Positions 52,750-60,954 of a DNA stretch of 64,000 bases are shown one piece after another. A program made the position numbers and the translations under genes. The stretch covers positions 558,001 through 622,000 of the forward strand of contig NZ_JBBYXK010000001.1 of the NCBI RefSeq assembly GCF_039655875.1, read 5' to 3'. Numbering within the stretch: the stretch's first letter is position 1; each line of letters begins with the position of its first letter. The notes under the pieces are model-generated. The model had not been told where the DNA came from and ran no database searches. It saw only the letters and a program-made list of their open reading frames with translations. This DNA comes from Emcibacter sp. SYSU 3D8 (GTDB taxonomy: Bacteria > Pseudomonadota > Alphaproteobacteria > SMXS01).

Positions 52750-52826
52750 TGGTAGCGGAGGAGGGACTCGAACCCCCGACACGCGGATTATGATTCCGCT
52801 GCTCTAACCAGCTGAGCTACTCCGCC
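52750..52826 (-). tRNA. tRNA-Met (anticodon CAT, elongator type)
   Basis: A 77-nt tRNA with encoded CCA. The acceptor stem is GGCGGAG paired with CTCCGCT (one G-U), the D-arm GCTC-AGCTGGTTA-GAGC, the anticodon stem GCGGA / TCCGC with loop ATCATAA (CAT), and the T-arm GGGGGTTCGAGTCCCTC. The CAT anticodon could also be tRNA-Ile2, but the anticodon stem and acceptor match alphaproteobacterial elongator Met. The 5' end is at 52826. Confidence 0.93.
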
Positions 52827-52961
52827 CCAAGGGGCGCGCCCCGGACGGGGCAACGAGGCGCGGATATACGGCGCGGGCGGGCGGTCTGTCAAGCCATCAG
52901 GGAACTGCGGGGGCGCGCTATCGTTAGTGCCCCAGTGAACAACCAGACAGAGGTCTTTCAG

Positions 52962-53330
52962 ATGCGACTCCAAGCAGCCCTTATCGCGGCGTCGGTAGCC
53001 TTCGGCGCCCATGCCGCCCATGCCGAGGACGCCGACACCAAGGTCGAGAAGATTTACGAGGAGCACCAGCGCGAATCGCTGAAAGATGAGCAGAAGGCCG
53101 ACATGAAGGCCACGACGGCTCTTCAGGAGGAGCAGCGCGAGGCGCTGAAGGACCGGCAGGACGTCCAGGACGAGGTGCTCGATCCGGTCACCGACGATGA
53201 CGCCCTGAGCGAGGCCCAGGAAGACCAGCGCGAAAACCTCAAGGCGCACCAGAAGGCCGTCAACGAGGCGGTCAAGGAGCAGAACGAGGACAATCGTGAA
53301 GCCCTGAAGGACGCGCAGAAGACGAACTGA
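52962..53330 (+). CDS. Secreted charged helical protein
   Basis: A 122-residue protein with a signal peptide (MRLQAALIAASVAFGAHAAHA, cleavage about residue 21) followed by an almost purely helical, highly charged sequence with repeated E-x2-R-E-x-L-K-D and coiled-coil-like heptads (EEHQRESLKDEQK, EEQREALKDRQDVQDE, EDQRENLKAHQK). No enzyme motif. Likely periplasmic; possibly a small chaperone or ion-binding protein (inference). A terminator follows. Confidence 0.72.
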   Translation: MRLQAALIAASVAFGAHAAHAEDADTKVEKIYEEHQRESLKDEQKADMKATTALQEEQREALKDRQDVQDEVLDPVTDDDALSEAQEDQRENLKAHQKAVNEAVKEQNEDNREALKDAQKTN

Positions 53331-53352
53331 GCCTTCCCTGGCGGGAAGACAC

Positions 53353-53381
53353 ACGGCGCGGGCCACGGTCCGCGCCGTTTT
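53353..53381 (+). terminator. Intrinsic terminator
   Basis: A 9-bp perfect stem (ACGGCGCGG at 53353-53361, CCGCGCCGT at 53370-53378) followed by TTTT. It ends the transcript of the charged helical protein just before the convergent mnmA stop. Confidence 0.78.
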
Positions 53382-53386
53382 CGTAT

Positions 53387-54550
53387 CTAGAGGCTGGTGC
53401 GCTCGGCGCCCATGATCCAGCCGCCGCCCAGGACGCGCCCGCCGTCATAGACCACGCAGGCCTGGCCGGCCGAGACGCCCTCCTCGGGGGCCAGCAGCGC
53501 GACCACCGCCCTGCCCTCGCCCAGCGGCCTGATCCGCGCCGGCAGCGGCGGGCGGGTCGAGCGCACCTTTACCGCCACGTCCAGTCCTTGCGCCGGAATG
53601 GCGCTGCCCAGCCAGTTCAGATCCTTCACATAGACATCGGTAACCGCCAGCGCCTCGCGCGGGCCGACGACGACCTGCCGGGCGGCCGGATCGATCCGCA
53701 CCACGAACAGCGGGCTGTTGCCGTCGGTGATGCCGCCGCCGATGCCCAGGCCGCGCCGCTGGCCGACGGTATAATGGATCACGCCGCCGTGCCGCCCCAG
53801 CACCCTGCCGTCCAGATGGACGATGTCGCCGGGCGCGCCGGCGCCGGGGCGCAGCTTCTCGATCACCGCGCCATAATCGCCCGACGGCACGAAGCAGATG
53901 TCCTGGCTGTCGGGCTTGTCGGCAACGTCAAGGCCGAAGCGGGCCGCATGGGCCCGCGTCTCGCCCTTGCTCATGCCGCCCAGCGGAAACCGCAGATAAT
54001 CGAGCTGCTGACCGGTGGTGGCGAACAGGAAATAGGACTGGTCCTTGGCCGGATCGGCGGCCTGGTGCAACTCGGCGCCGTCCGGCCCGTCCATGCGCCG
54101 GACATAATGGCCGGTCGCCAGGCATTCGGCGCCCAGGTCGCGGGCGGTTTCGAGCAGGTCGCGGAACTTCACCGTCTGGTTGCAGCGGACGCAGGGGATC
54201 GGCGTCTCGCCGCGCAGGTAGCTGTCGGCGAAGTCGTCCATCACCGACTGGCGGAACCGGCTTTCGTAATCCAGCACGTAATGGGGAATGCCCAGCGCCT
54301 CGGCAACCCTTCTGGCGTCGTGAATGTCCGACCCGGCGCAGCACGCGCCCTTGCGGGCCACCGCCGCGCCGTGATCGTAGAGCTGCAGGGTGATGCCGAC
54401 CACGTCATAGCCCGCCTCGGCCAGCAGCGCCGCCGTCACCGAGCTGTCGACGCCGCCCGACATGGCGACGACGACGCGCGAGGCGCCGGGCGCCTTGCCC
54501 AGTCCCAGGTCGATCGCGGGGGCCGCCCCATGCGCCGGTGCCGTCTGCAT
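53387..54550 (-). CDS. mnmA: tRNA-specific 2-thiouridylase
   Basis: A 387-residue enzyme that thiolates U34 of tRNA Glu, Gln and Lys. The PP-loop is [14 protein letters not shown] (about 30-43); the catalytic Cys pair is in PCVRCN (about 118-123) and DSQDICFVP (about 220). TGHYVR and [11 protein letters not shown] are conserved. ATG at 54550 is used; the frame is open further upstream. It is divergent from cysQ with ~108 bp between. Confidence 0.94.
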   Translation of the reverse strand: MQTAPAHGAAPAIDLGLGKAPGASRVVVAMSGGVDSSVTAALLAEAGYDVVGITLQLYDHGAAVARKGACCAGSDIHDARRVAEALGIPHYVLDYESRFRQSVMDDFADSYLRGETPIPCVRCNQTVKFRDLLETARDLGAECLATGHYVRRMDGPDGAELHQAADPAKDQSYFLFATTGQQLDYLRFPLGGMSKGETRAHAARFGLDVADKPDSQDICFVPSGDYGAVIEKLRPGAGAPGDIVHLDGRVLGRHGGVIHYTVGQRRGLGIGGGITDGNSPLFVVRIDPAARQVVVGPREALAVTDVYVKDLNWLGSAIPAQGLDVAVKVRSTRPPLPARIRPLGEGRAVVALLAPEEGVSAGQACVVYDGGRVLGGGWIMGAERTSL

Positions 54551-54658
54551 GGGGTGGCTATATAGCGGGAGGCCGCCTCTGGGCAAGGACGGCAATTCGT
54601 CGCCGCTGCCGCGCTTGCCGCGTGACTTGGTCAAATCCGCCCATTAAAAACCTGTCCC

Positions 54659-55423
54659 ATGACACATCATGCCGCCCAGACTCACGCCGCCCTGTGCACC
54701 GAACTCCAGGCCATCGCCCGCGACGCCGGCGACGCCATCCTGGCCATCTACAACACCGACTTCGAGGTGCGCCGCAAGGACGATTCCTCGCCGGTCACCG
54801 AAGCCGACGAGGCGGCCGAGGCCGTCATCCTGAGGGGCCTGGCGCGAATCGCGCCGGATATTCCGGTGGTCGCCGAGGAAAGCGTCGCCGCCGGACACGT
54901 GCCCGACGTATCGGGCGGCCGGTTCTGGCTGGTGGACCCGCTCGACGGCACCAAGGAATTCATCAACCGGAACGGCGAGTTCACCGTCAACATCGCGCTG
55001 ATCGAGGACGGCCATCCGGTGATTGGCGTGGTCTATGCGCCCGCCATCGGCCGCATGTTCTGCGGCTGGGGCGACAGCGCCACCGGAGACGGCGCGCCGA
55101 TCAAGGCGCATCCCGTGCCCGACAAGGGCCTGACGGTGGTCGCGAGCCGGTCGCACCGGGACTACAAGACCGAGGAGTTCCTGAAGGACTTTGACGTCAA
55201 GGAACTGAAGGCCGCCGGCAGCTCGCTCAAGCTGTGCCTGATCGCCGCCGGCGAGGCCGACATGTATCCGCGGCTGGGCCGGACCATGGAATGGGACATT
55301 GCCGCCGGCCACGCCGTGCTGCGCGCCGCCGGCGGCACCGTCACCACTGTCGACGGCGCCGCGTTCCTTTACGGCAAGCCGGGTTTCGAGAACCCGTTCT
55401 TCATCGCCTGGGGCCGGCGCTGA
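54659..55423 (+). CDS. cysQ: 3'(2'),5'-bisphosphate nucleotidase
   Basis: A 254-residue inositol-monophosphatase-superfamily enzyme that hydrolyses 3'-phosphoadenosine 5'-phosphate, a by-product of sulfate assimilation. Metal-binding motifs: VAEES, WLVDPLDGTKEFINRNGEF, and WDIAAGHAVLRAAGG. Length is standard. It precedes a convergent lipoprotein gene. Confidence 0.93.
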   Translation: MTHHAAQTHAALCTELQAIARDAGDAILAIYNTDFEVRRKDDSSPVTEADEAAEAVILRGLARIAPDIPVVAEESVAAGHVPDVSGGRFWLVDPLDGTKEFINRNGEFTVNIALIEDGHPVIGVVYAPAIGRMFCGWGDSATGDGAPIKAHPVPDKGLTVVASRSHRDYKTEEFLKDFDVKELKAAGSSLKLCLIAAGEADMYPRLGRTMEWDIAAGHAVLRAAGGTVTTVDGAAFLYGKPGFENPFFIAWGRR

Positions 55424-55435
55424 GCGCCAGCCGGA

Positions 55436-56011
55436 TCAGCGCGGCTCCTGGATCTTGCCCGACAGCGATGCGAGAACATCGCGGGCGTTGAACGCGCGCG
55501 GATCGTCCGGCCGCGGTCCCCTGCCCATCACGATCTCGGCGCTGGCTTCGTAGCGGTCGATGTTGCGGACATCGACGCCCCGGTCCCAGAACGGATCGCC
55601 CATATAGGGATCCCAGGTGCGCCAGCCAAAGCGCGGGCTGCTGTAGCGCCAGTACGGCGCCCAATAGGGATAGGGTCCGATGCCGCCATAGGCCCGGTCG
55701 ATACGCGTCCGGGTGTGCCGGTCGGTGCCGCGCTGGACGGTCAGGAACCAATCGTAGCCGGTGCCTGCGGTCAGCTCGGCCGCCCGGTACAGCAGGTAGG
55801 TTTCCACCGTGTTCCGCGACGTCATGCTGTTGCCGCTGAACATGACGATGAAGCGATCCTGCTCCAGCCGCTGTTCGCTGTAGCCATAGCCGCTGGGTGC
55901 GTTGCGGCCAGGCTCGGCGGCGGGCTGGTATGGCGTGGCGCCGCCGCAGGCGCTCAGTCCGGCGGCCGCGAGCGCGCAAAGTCCCACGATGGGTCCAAGG
56001 TTTCTTGCCAT
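55436..56011 (-). CDS. CC0125/CC1285 family lipoprotein
   Basis: A 191-residue outer-membrane lipoprotein. The lipobox is LSAC (Cys about residue 22). The family block GYSEQRLEQDRFIVMFSGN followed by the TVETYLLYRAAELT segment is diagnostic of this alphaproteobacterial family. A Trp/Tyr/Pro-rich central stretch (YPYWAPYWRYSSPRFGW) follows. GGGAGAA precedes the ATG at 56011. Function unknown. It converges with cysQ. Confidence 0.87.
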   Translation of the reverse strand: MARNLGPIVGLCALAAAGLSACGGATPYQPAAEPGRNAPSGYGYSEQRLEQDRFIVMFSGNSMTSRNTVETYLLYRAAELTAGTGYDWFLTVQRGTDRHTRTRIDRAYGGIGPYPYWAPYWRYSSPRFGWRTWDPYMGDPFWDRGVDVRNIDRYEASAEIVMGRGPRPDDPRAFNARDVLASLSGKIQEPR

Positions 56012-56139
56012 GACAGTTCTCCCGTTGTTGCGGGGCCGGCCCGGCCATGTGCGGTTTCATGGGCCGGCCGCATGGGATGCGAACAACGGAAAGACGTTAA
56101 TGTTCCGAAACAGGGCCGCAGATCGCGGTGGCCGGCGGC

Positions 56140-56769
56140 CTAGCTGAAGATCTTCAGCGTCACCGAATCCACCGCGTAGACCCCGAACAGCACCACCGCA
56201 ATGGCGGTGATGCGGTTCAGCAGCAGCATGTGCCTGTCCTCGATCTTGCGGTGGAGCATGCCGATGATGAATACCAGCGCCACCCACCAGACCGCCGAGC
56301 CCACGAGCGTGCCCAGCACCACCTCGGCGGCGGCAGGCACGGTGAGGCCCGAACCGAGCCCCCAGGCCACGAACAGGGCAAGGAAGGCGGCGATGGTGAT
56401 GGGATTGCTGACGGTCAGCAGGAAGGTCGCGGCCAGCGACCGGAACAGGCCATGGCCGTTGGTTTCGCGCTGCTCGTAATGGGGATGGGACAGCCACAGC
56501 TTGACGCCCAGCGCCAGCAGCATGATCGCGCCGGGAATACGGAACCAGGCTTCGTGCGCCTGGACGAAGGCAGCCACCGCAGTGATGCCCAGCGCCGCCA
56601 CCAGCGCGAATGCGGCATCGCCCAGCGCCGCGCCGAGGCCGGCGACCAGGCCGGCGATCCGGCCGCAGGTGATGGTGCGATGGATGCACAGGATATTCAC
56701 CGGCCCCATGGGCGCCGCGACGATTATGCCGATCAGCAGTCCCTTGATGAAAAGCGGCAGGCTATCCAT
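56140..56769 (-). CDS. LysE/RhtB family exporter
   Basis: A 209-residue inner-membrane exporter with six hydrophobic spans. It begins LLIGIIVAAPMGPVNILCIHRTI; the APMGPVN motif is the family hallmark, followed by GLGAALGDAAFALVAALG and SNPITIAAFLALF. Substrates in the family are amino acids such as lysine, homoserine and threonine; which one applies here is unknown. It overlaps the dihydroorotase-like gene by 8 bp and is transcribed with it. Confidence 0.89.
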   Translation of the reverse strand: MDSLPLFIKGLLIGIIVAAPMGPVNILCIHRTITCGRIAGLVAGLGAALGDAAFALVAALGITAVAAFVQAHEAWFRIPGAIMLLALGVKLWLSHPHYEQRETNGHGLFRSLAATFLLTVSNPITIAAFLALFVAWGLGSGLTVPAAAEVVLGTLVGSAVWWVALVFIIGMLHRKIEDRHMLLLNRITAIAVVLFGVYAVDSVTLKIFS

Positions 56770-58099
56770 GTGCCCGCAGGGTATCGTTGAACCGTACCGG
56801 GTGCCCTGCGGCGGAGTCGGCCAGCTGGCCGTCCCACATCACGCGTTGGCCCCGGATTATGGTGCCGATGGGCCATCCGGTGACGGTGCGTCCGTCAAAC
56901 GGGGTCCATGCGGCACGGCTGGCGATCCAGCCGTCCTCGATGATCCTGGAGGCTTTCATATCCACCATTGTGTAGTCCGCGTCCCAGCCCACGGCGAGAC
57001 GTCCCTTGCCGGCCATGCCCCAGATACGGGCCGGACCGGCGCTGGTGAGATCGACGAATTGCTGCAGGTTGAGCCGCCCGGCGTTGACGTGGTCCAGCAT
57101 GATCGGCACCAGCGTCTGGACACCGGTCATGCCCGACGGGCTGGCGGGATAGGGTTTGGCTTTCTCGTCCAGCGTATGCGGCGCGTGGTCCGACCCCAGC
57201 ACATCGACAATGCCGTCGGCGATACCCCGCCACAGGCCGTCGCGGTGGCGGGCGTCGCGGATCGGCGGGTTCATCTGCGCCCTGGTTCCCAGTTGCTCGT
57301 AGCACTCGGGACCGGCGAGGGTCAGGTGCTGCGGCGTCACTTCCACCGTGGCGATGTCCTTGTGGCGCGACAAGAGCTCGATCTCGTCGGCGGTGGTGAT
57401 GTGCAGCACATGCACCCGCCTGCCCGCCTGACGCGCCAGTTTCAGCAATCTTTGGGTGGCGATGATCGCCGACTGGTCGTCGCGCACCACCGGATGGGTC
57501 AGCACGTTGCCTTCCTCGGCCAGTCCCTTGCGGTCGCGCATGCGCTGCTCGTCCTCGGAGTGGATCGACACCCGCCGCGAGCCGCTCTGCAGCACCCGCA
57601 GGATGGTCTCGTCCTCGTGGACCAGCAGATCGCCGGTCGAGGCGCCCATGAACAGCTTCACGCCGCAGCAGCCCGGCAGGCGCTCAAGCTCGCCAAGCAA
57701 TTCCACGTTCTCGGCGGCGGCGCCCACATAGAACGCGTGGTCGCACCACATGCGGTTCAGCGCCCGGTCGAGCTTGTATTGCAGCGCGTCGGCGGTGGTC
57801 GTCGATGGCTTGGTGTTCGGCATCTCGAACACGGTGGTGACGCCGCCGAGCACAGCGCCGCGGCTGCCCGATTCGAGGTCTTCCTTGTGCTCGAGTCCCG
57901 GCTCGCGGAAATGCACCTGACTGTCAACGACGCCGGGCAGCAGGTGCAGGCCGGTCGCGTCGATCACCTGGGCGGCGCTCGCCCCGGACAAATCGCCGAT
58001 GGCGGCGGTCTTGCCGTCGCGCACGCCGACATCGGCCTGGCCGATGCCGCGATGCGAGACGCAGGTTGCGTTGCGGATGAGAAGGTCGAAACTGGCCAT
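56762..58099 (-). CDS. Dihydroorotase-like cyclic amidohydrolase
   Basis: A 445-residue amidohydrolase of the dihydroorotase family. The N-terminal metal motif reads DSQVHFREPGLEHKEDL, with Gln where most enzymes have the first His of H-x-H; other metal and active-site motifs are present: GVKLFMGAS (carbamylated Lys), SIHSEDEQR, VHVLHITT and LGSDHAPH. A similar Gln variant is annotated as dihydroorotase in other phyla. It would catalyse ring closure of carbamoyl-aspartate or act on a related imide. ATG at 58099. Followed by a LysE exporter gene. Confidence 0.86.
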   Translation of the reverse strand: MASFDLLIRNATCVSHRGIGQADVGVRDGKTAAIGDLSGASAAQVIDATGLHLLPGVVDSQVHFREPGLEHKEDLESGSRGAVLGGVTTVFEMPNTKPSTTTADALQYKLDRALNRMWCDHAFYVGAAAENVELLGELERLPGCCGVKLFMGASTGDLLVHEDETILRVLQSGSRRVSIHSEDEQRMRDRKGLAEEGNVLTHPVVRDDQSAIIATQRLLKLARQAGRRVHVLHITTADEIELLSRHKDIATVEVTPQHLTLAGPECYEQLGTRAQMNPPIRDARHRDGLWRGIADGIVDVLGSDHAPHTLDEKAKPYPASPSGMTGVQTLVPIMLDHVNAGRLNLQQFVDLTSAGPARIWGMAGKGRLAVGWDADYTMVDMKASRIIEDGWIASRAAWTPFDGRTVTGWPIGTIIRGQRVMWDGQLADSAAGHPVRFNDTLRAHG

Positions 58100-58231
58100 G
58101 CGATCCGTGGTTCTGTTGGCCTTCGGGTTATATGTCACTAAATCGAGTTGCAAAAGCCCGTAACCCGGCACCACCATACATTACGCACCTGCCAGCCTCC
58201 CTGGAACGCGGGCGTCAAGAAGGAGAAGCCG

Positions 58232-59101
58232 TTGAAAAACGCGGTGTTACTGGAAGAACGTGGCATATTGGCCATCGGCGGATCGCAGCGCAGGGAATTT
58301 CTGCAGGGGCTGATTTCCAACGACGTGGAGCAGGTCGGCCCCTCCGGCGCCGTCTACGCCGCGCTGCTGACGCCCCAGGGCAAGTTCCTGTTCGAGTTTT
58401 TCATCGCCGAACTGGGCGACGTGCTGCTGCTCGACACCGACCGCGACCGCCTGCCCGACTTGCAGAGACGGTTGATGATGTACAAGCTGCGCTCGGATGC
58501 TGCCATCGCCGACCGCAGCGCGGATTTCGCCGTTTATGCGCTGCTCGGCCCCGTCGAAGGCATCGGCGGCACGCCCGGCGCCGCGCCGGACGTGGACGGC
58601 GGCGTGATCTTCGCCGATCCGCGCTCGGCCCGGCTCGGCGCCCGCGCGGTACTGCCGCGCGCCGGCGCCGCCGACGCGCTGGAGGGGATGGGATTCGCGC
58701 CGGCGCCATTCGTGGCTTATGAGGCGCTGCGCGTCGCAGTGGGCGCGGCCGATGCCCGCCGCGACCTGGAGGTGGACAAGACCCTGCTGCTGGAGGCCAA
58801 TTTCGACACCTTCAACGGCGTGTCGTTCAGCAAGGGCTGCTATGTCGGCCAGGAACTGACCGCCCGCACCAAGTATCGCGGCAATGTCCGCCGCAGGCTT
58901 TACCCCGTGCTGTTTGAAGGCGCCGCCGCGCCGGGCGCCGAGGTGCTGCTGGGCGACAAGCCCGCGGGCCAGGTGCGCTCGGTCGCCGGCAACCGGGGCA
59001 TCGCGTTGCTGCGCATCGAGGACGTGGACCAGGCCCGCGAACAGGGCGCGTCGCTGACTGCCGGGTCGGCCACGCTGCACGTGGAGGCTCTCGCGCCATG
59101 A
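58232..59101 (+). CDS. ygfZ: tRNA-modifying / Fe-S maintenance protein YgfZ (folate-binding)
   Basis: A 289-residue GcvT-like protein that uses tetrahydrofolate and supports Fe-S enzymes such as MiaB. The signature is KGCYVGQELTARTKYRGNVRRRL (the invariant K-G-C-Y-x-G-Q-E). The start is TTG at 58232: AAGGAG at 58219-58224 has 7-nt spacing, and the N-terminus KNAVLLEERGILAIGG fits the family. An in-frame ATG at 58148 would add 28 improbable residues. It overlaps tag by ATGA. Confidence 0.9.
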   Translation: MKNAVLLEERGILAIGGSQRREFLQGLISNDVEQVGPSGAVYAALLTPQGKFLFEFFIAELGDVLLLDTDRDRLPDLQRRLMMYKLRSDAAIADRSADFAVYALLGPVEGIGGTPGAAPDVDGGVIFADPRSARLGARAVLPRAGAADALEGMGFAPAPFVAYEALRVAVGAADARRDLEVDKTLLLEANFDTFNGVSFSKGCYVGQELTARTKYRGNVRRRLYPVLFEGAAAPGAEVLLGDKPAGQVRSVAGNRGIALLRIEDVDQAREQGASLTAGSATLHVEALAP

Positions 59102-59667
59102 CCGAGCCCGTTCGCTGTTCCTGGCCGTCCAGTGACCCGCTCTATATCGATTATCACGACCGTGAATGGGGCGTACCCGAGCGCGACAGCCGGGCGCTCT
59201 ATGAAAAGCTGATGCTCGACGGCTTCCAGGCCGGACTGGCGTGGATCACCATCCTGCGCAAGCGCGACAACTTCCGGAAGGCCTTCGACGGCTTCGAGCC
59301 GGAAAGAATCGCCCGCTATGACCAGCAGGACATTGCCCGGTTGTTGGGCGACGCCGGCATCATCCGTCACCGAGGCAAGATCGAGGGCGCCATCACCAGC
59401 GCACGGGCCTATCTGGAGATGCGCGAGCAGGGCACCTCGTTCTCCGACTATCTGTGGCAGTTCACCGGCGGCAAGACCATTCAGAACCACTGGACGGGCA
59501 TGGACCAGGTGCCCACCGAGACCGCCGAGAGCCGGGCCATGTCGAAAGACCTGAAGACGCGCGGCTTCAAGTTCTGCGGCCCGACCATCTGTTATGCCTT
59601 CATGCAGGCCGTCGGCATGGTGAATGACCACACGGCGTCGTGCTTCCGGCACAAGGAGTTGAGTTAG
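59098..59667 (+). CDS. tag: DNA-3-methyladenine glycosylase I
   Basis: A 189-residue helix-hairpin-helix-fold glycosylase. The zinc ligands are in place: Cys7 and His20 (RCSWPS, YHDREWG) and the C-terminal H-x3-C (DHTASC). DREWGVPERD and YEKLMLDGFQAGLAW are family signatures. It overlaps ygfZ by 4 bp and is cotranscribed. It is unrelated in fold to the Mpg enzyme at 4.6 kb. Confidence 0.94.
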   Translation: MTEPVRCSWPSSDPLYIDYHDREWGVPERDSRALYEKLMLDGFQAGLAWITILRKRDNFRKAFDGFEPERIARYDQQDIARLLGDAGIIRHRGKIEGAITSARAYLEMREQGTSFSDYLWQFTGGKTIQNHWTGMDQVPTETAESRAMSKDLKTRGFKFCGPTICYAFMQAVGMVNDHTASCFRHKELS

Positions 59668-59680
59668 GTAGTATTATCCA

Positions 59681-60805
59681 ATGGCTTGGGGGACTTTCTT
59701 CAACATCCATATCGCCGCCATCCCGGCGAAGGCCGGGATCCAGACCTGGCCGATTGACGGCTGGAAATGGAGTTGCCGCATAGCCCTGGCATTGCTGCTG
59801 GTGATCCTGCTCACCGCCTGCGGCGCCAGCGCGCCGCCCGACCGCCAGACGATCGCCCTCGACAGCCGGACCTTGGGCTTCATCGACGAACTGGCCCATC
59901 CATCGGACGCGCTGCCGCAGCGGATCACCGGCAGCCTGATGATGCCGTCCGGCACGCCGGCGGGCGTCAAAGTCCCCGCCATGGTGATCCTGCATGGCGG
60001 CACCGGCCAGGGATCGCAGGACTGGTTCTACGCCCGGCTGCTGAACGAGTGGGGCATCGCCGCCCTGGCGGTGGACAGTTTCAGCGGACGCAAGGTCAAG
60101 GAAACCATCTTCGACCAGGCGGCGGTTTCCGAGGCATCGATCATCGCCGACGCCTACACGGCGCTAGGCATTCTAAGCAAGGACCCAAGAATCGATTCGC
60201 AACGCATTGGCATCATGGGTTTTTCCAAGGGGGCCGGCCCCGCGCTCCTTGCCAGTCTCGAACGCTTCCGCGGCACGCTGGCGACAGAGGACAGCCGCTT
60301 TGCCCTGCATGTGGCGTTCTATCCATGGTGCGGCTTCTCGTTCCTCGAGGAAACCGCAACCGGCGCGCCGGTACTGATCCTGAGCGGCGGTCTCGACCGG
60401 GTCACGCCCGCCGCGCTGTGCGCAGATTTCGCCGGCCGGCTGAAACACGACAATCCGGGACTGAGCATCGACATGCAGGTCTATCCGGCGGGCGGGCACG
60501 CATTCGATTACCCGCATCCCTATTTCCGCCTTGTCGAAAAGCTGCCGGTGCGCGGCAATCTGCCGGTGCGCTGCTTTTTCACCGAGACCGAGCCCAACGT
60601 GTTCGTGGAGCACGCATCGAACCTGACGGTTACCGCCGCCTCGGTGCGCTACGCGTTCGGATTATGCAGCGGCCCGGATCCCGCTGCGCAGGCGATCTAC
60701 GATCCGGACGGTACGCGGGACGCCCTCGCCCGTTTCGAGGCATTGGTGCGCACCACCCTCTTGGGTCCGCCGCCGCAACCGGCTACAGTCGGTGCGGCAC
60801 GGTAA
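59681..60805 (+). CDS. Dienelactone hydrolase family lipoprotein with REP-derived N-terminus
   Basis: A 374-residue alpha/beta-hydrolase. The nucleophile elbow is GFSKGAG, the acid Asp is in GGLDRVTP, and the His is in GGHAFDY; the oxyanion region is VILHGGTGQ. A lipobox (LLTAC) follows a hydrophobic stretch beginning CRIALALLLVILL. The N-terminal ~30 residues (IAAIPAKAGIQTW) come from a palindromic repeat inserted between the start codon and the signal sequence; ATG 59681 is the only ATG before the lipobox. Likely an outer-membrane or periplasmic hydrolase; substrate unknown. Confidence 0.82.
   Translation: MAWGTFFNIHIAAIPAKAGIQTWPIDGWKWSCRIALALLLVILLTACGASAPPDRQTIALDSRTLGFIDELAHPSDALPQRITGSLMMPSGTPAGVKVPAMVILHGGTGQGSQDWFYARLLNEWGIAALAVDSFSGRKVKETIFDQAAVSEASIIADAYTALGILSKDPRIDSQRIGIMGFSKGAGPALLASLERFRGTLATEDSRFALHVAFYPWCGFSFLEETATGAPVLILSGGLDRVTPAALCADFAGRLKHDNPGLSIDMQVYPAGGHAFDYPHPYFRLVEKLPVRGNLPVRCFFTETEPNVFVEHASNLTVTAASVRYAFGLCSGPDPAAQAIYDPDGTRDALARFEALVRTTLLGPPPQPATVGAAR
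59720..59739. repeat. REP-like palindrome inside the hydrolase N-terminus
   Basis: ATCCCGGC-GAAG-GCCGGGAT, an 8-bp perfect stem with 4-nt loop, of a type frequent as intergenic repeats in alphaproteobacteria (read as PAKAGIQ on one strand and GLDPGLRRD on the other). Here it is within a reading frame. Confidence 0.75.
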
Positions 60806-60842
60806 CGTCCTGAGTAAAGAACCGGTACAGGCGGCCCACAAC

Positions 60843-60953
60843 ATGACTTCGCGTAAACGCAAGGAACAGCAGCAGAGCAAGGAAAAGTGGCTCTGGATCG
60901 TCCTGGCCATCGGTGTGATCGGCGGGATCGTCCTGATGAGCATGTCCGCCTAG
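60843..60953 (+). CDS. 36-residue membrane protein
   Basis: A very short frame with a strongly basic, Gln/Lys-rich N-terminus (MTSRKRKEQQQSKEKW) and a single hydrophobic helix (LWIVLAIGVIGGIVLMSM), stopping at TAG 60951-60953. The charge pattern predicts a cytoplasmic N-terminus and one transmembrane span. The ribosome binding site is weak (AGGCGG). It ends 1 bp before the meaB stop on the other strand. Coding status is probable from composition only. Confidence 0.55.
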   Translation: MTSRKRKEQQQSKEKWLWIVLAIGVIGGIVLMSMSA

Positions 60954-60954
60954 G

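Noticed and set aside
52750-52826. tRNA-Ile2 (lysidine) instead of tRNA-Met
   Set aside because: The CAT anticodon is shared, but the acceptor and anticodon stems match the elongator Met type; certainty would need comparison with all CAT tRNAs in the genome.
59600-59995. Minus-strand open frame with a GLDPGLRRDG stretch
   Set aside because: That peptide is the translation of the REP palindrome; the rest is antisense to tag and the hydrolase.
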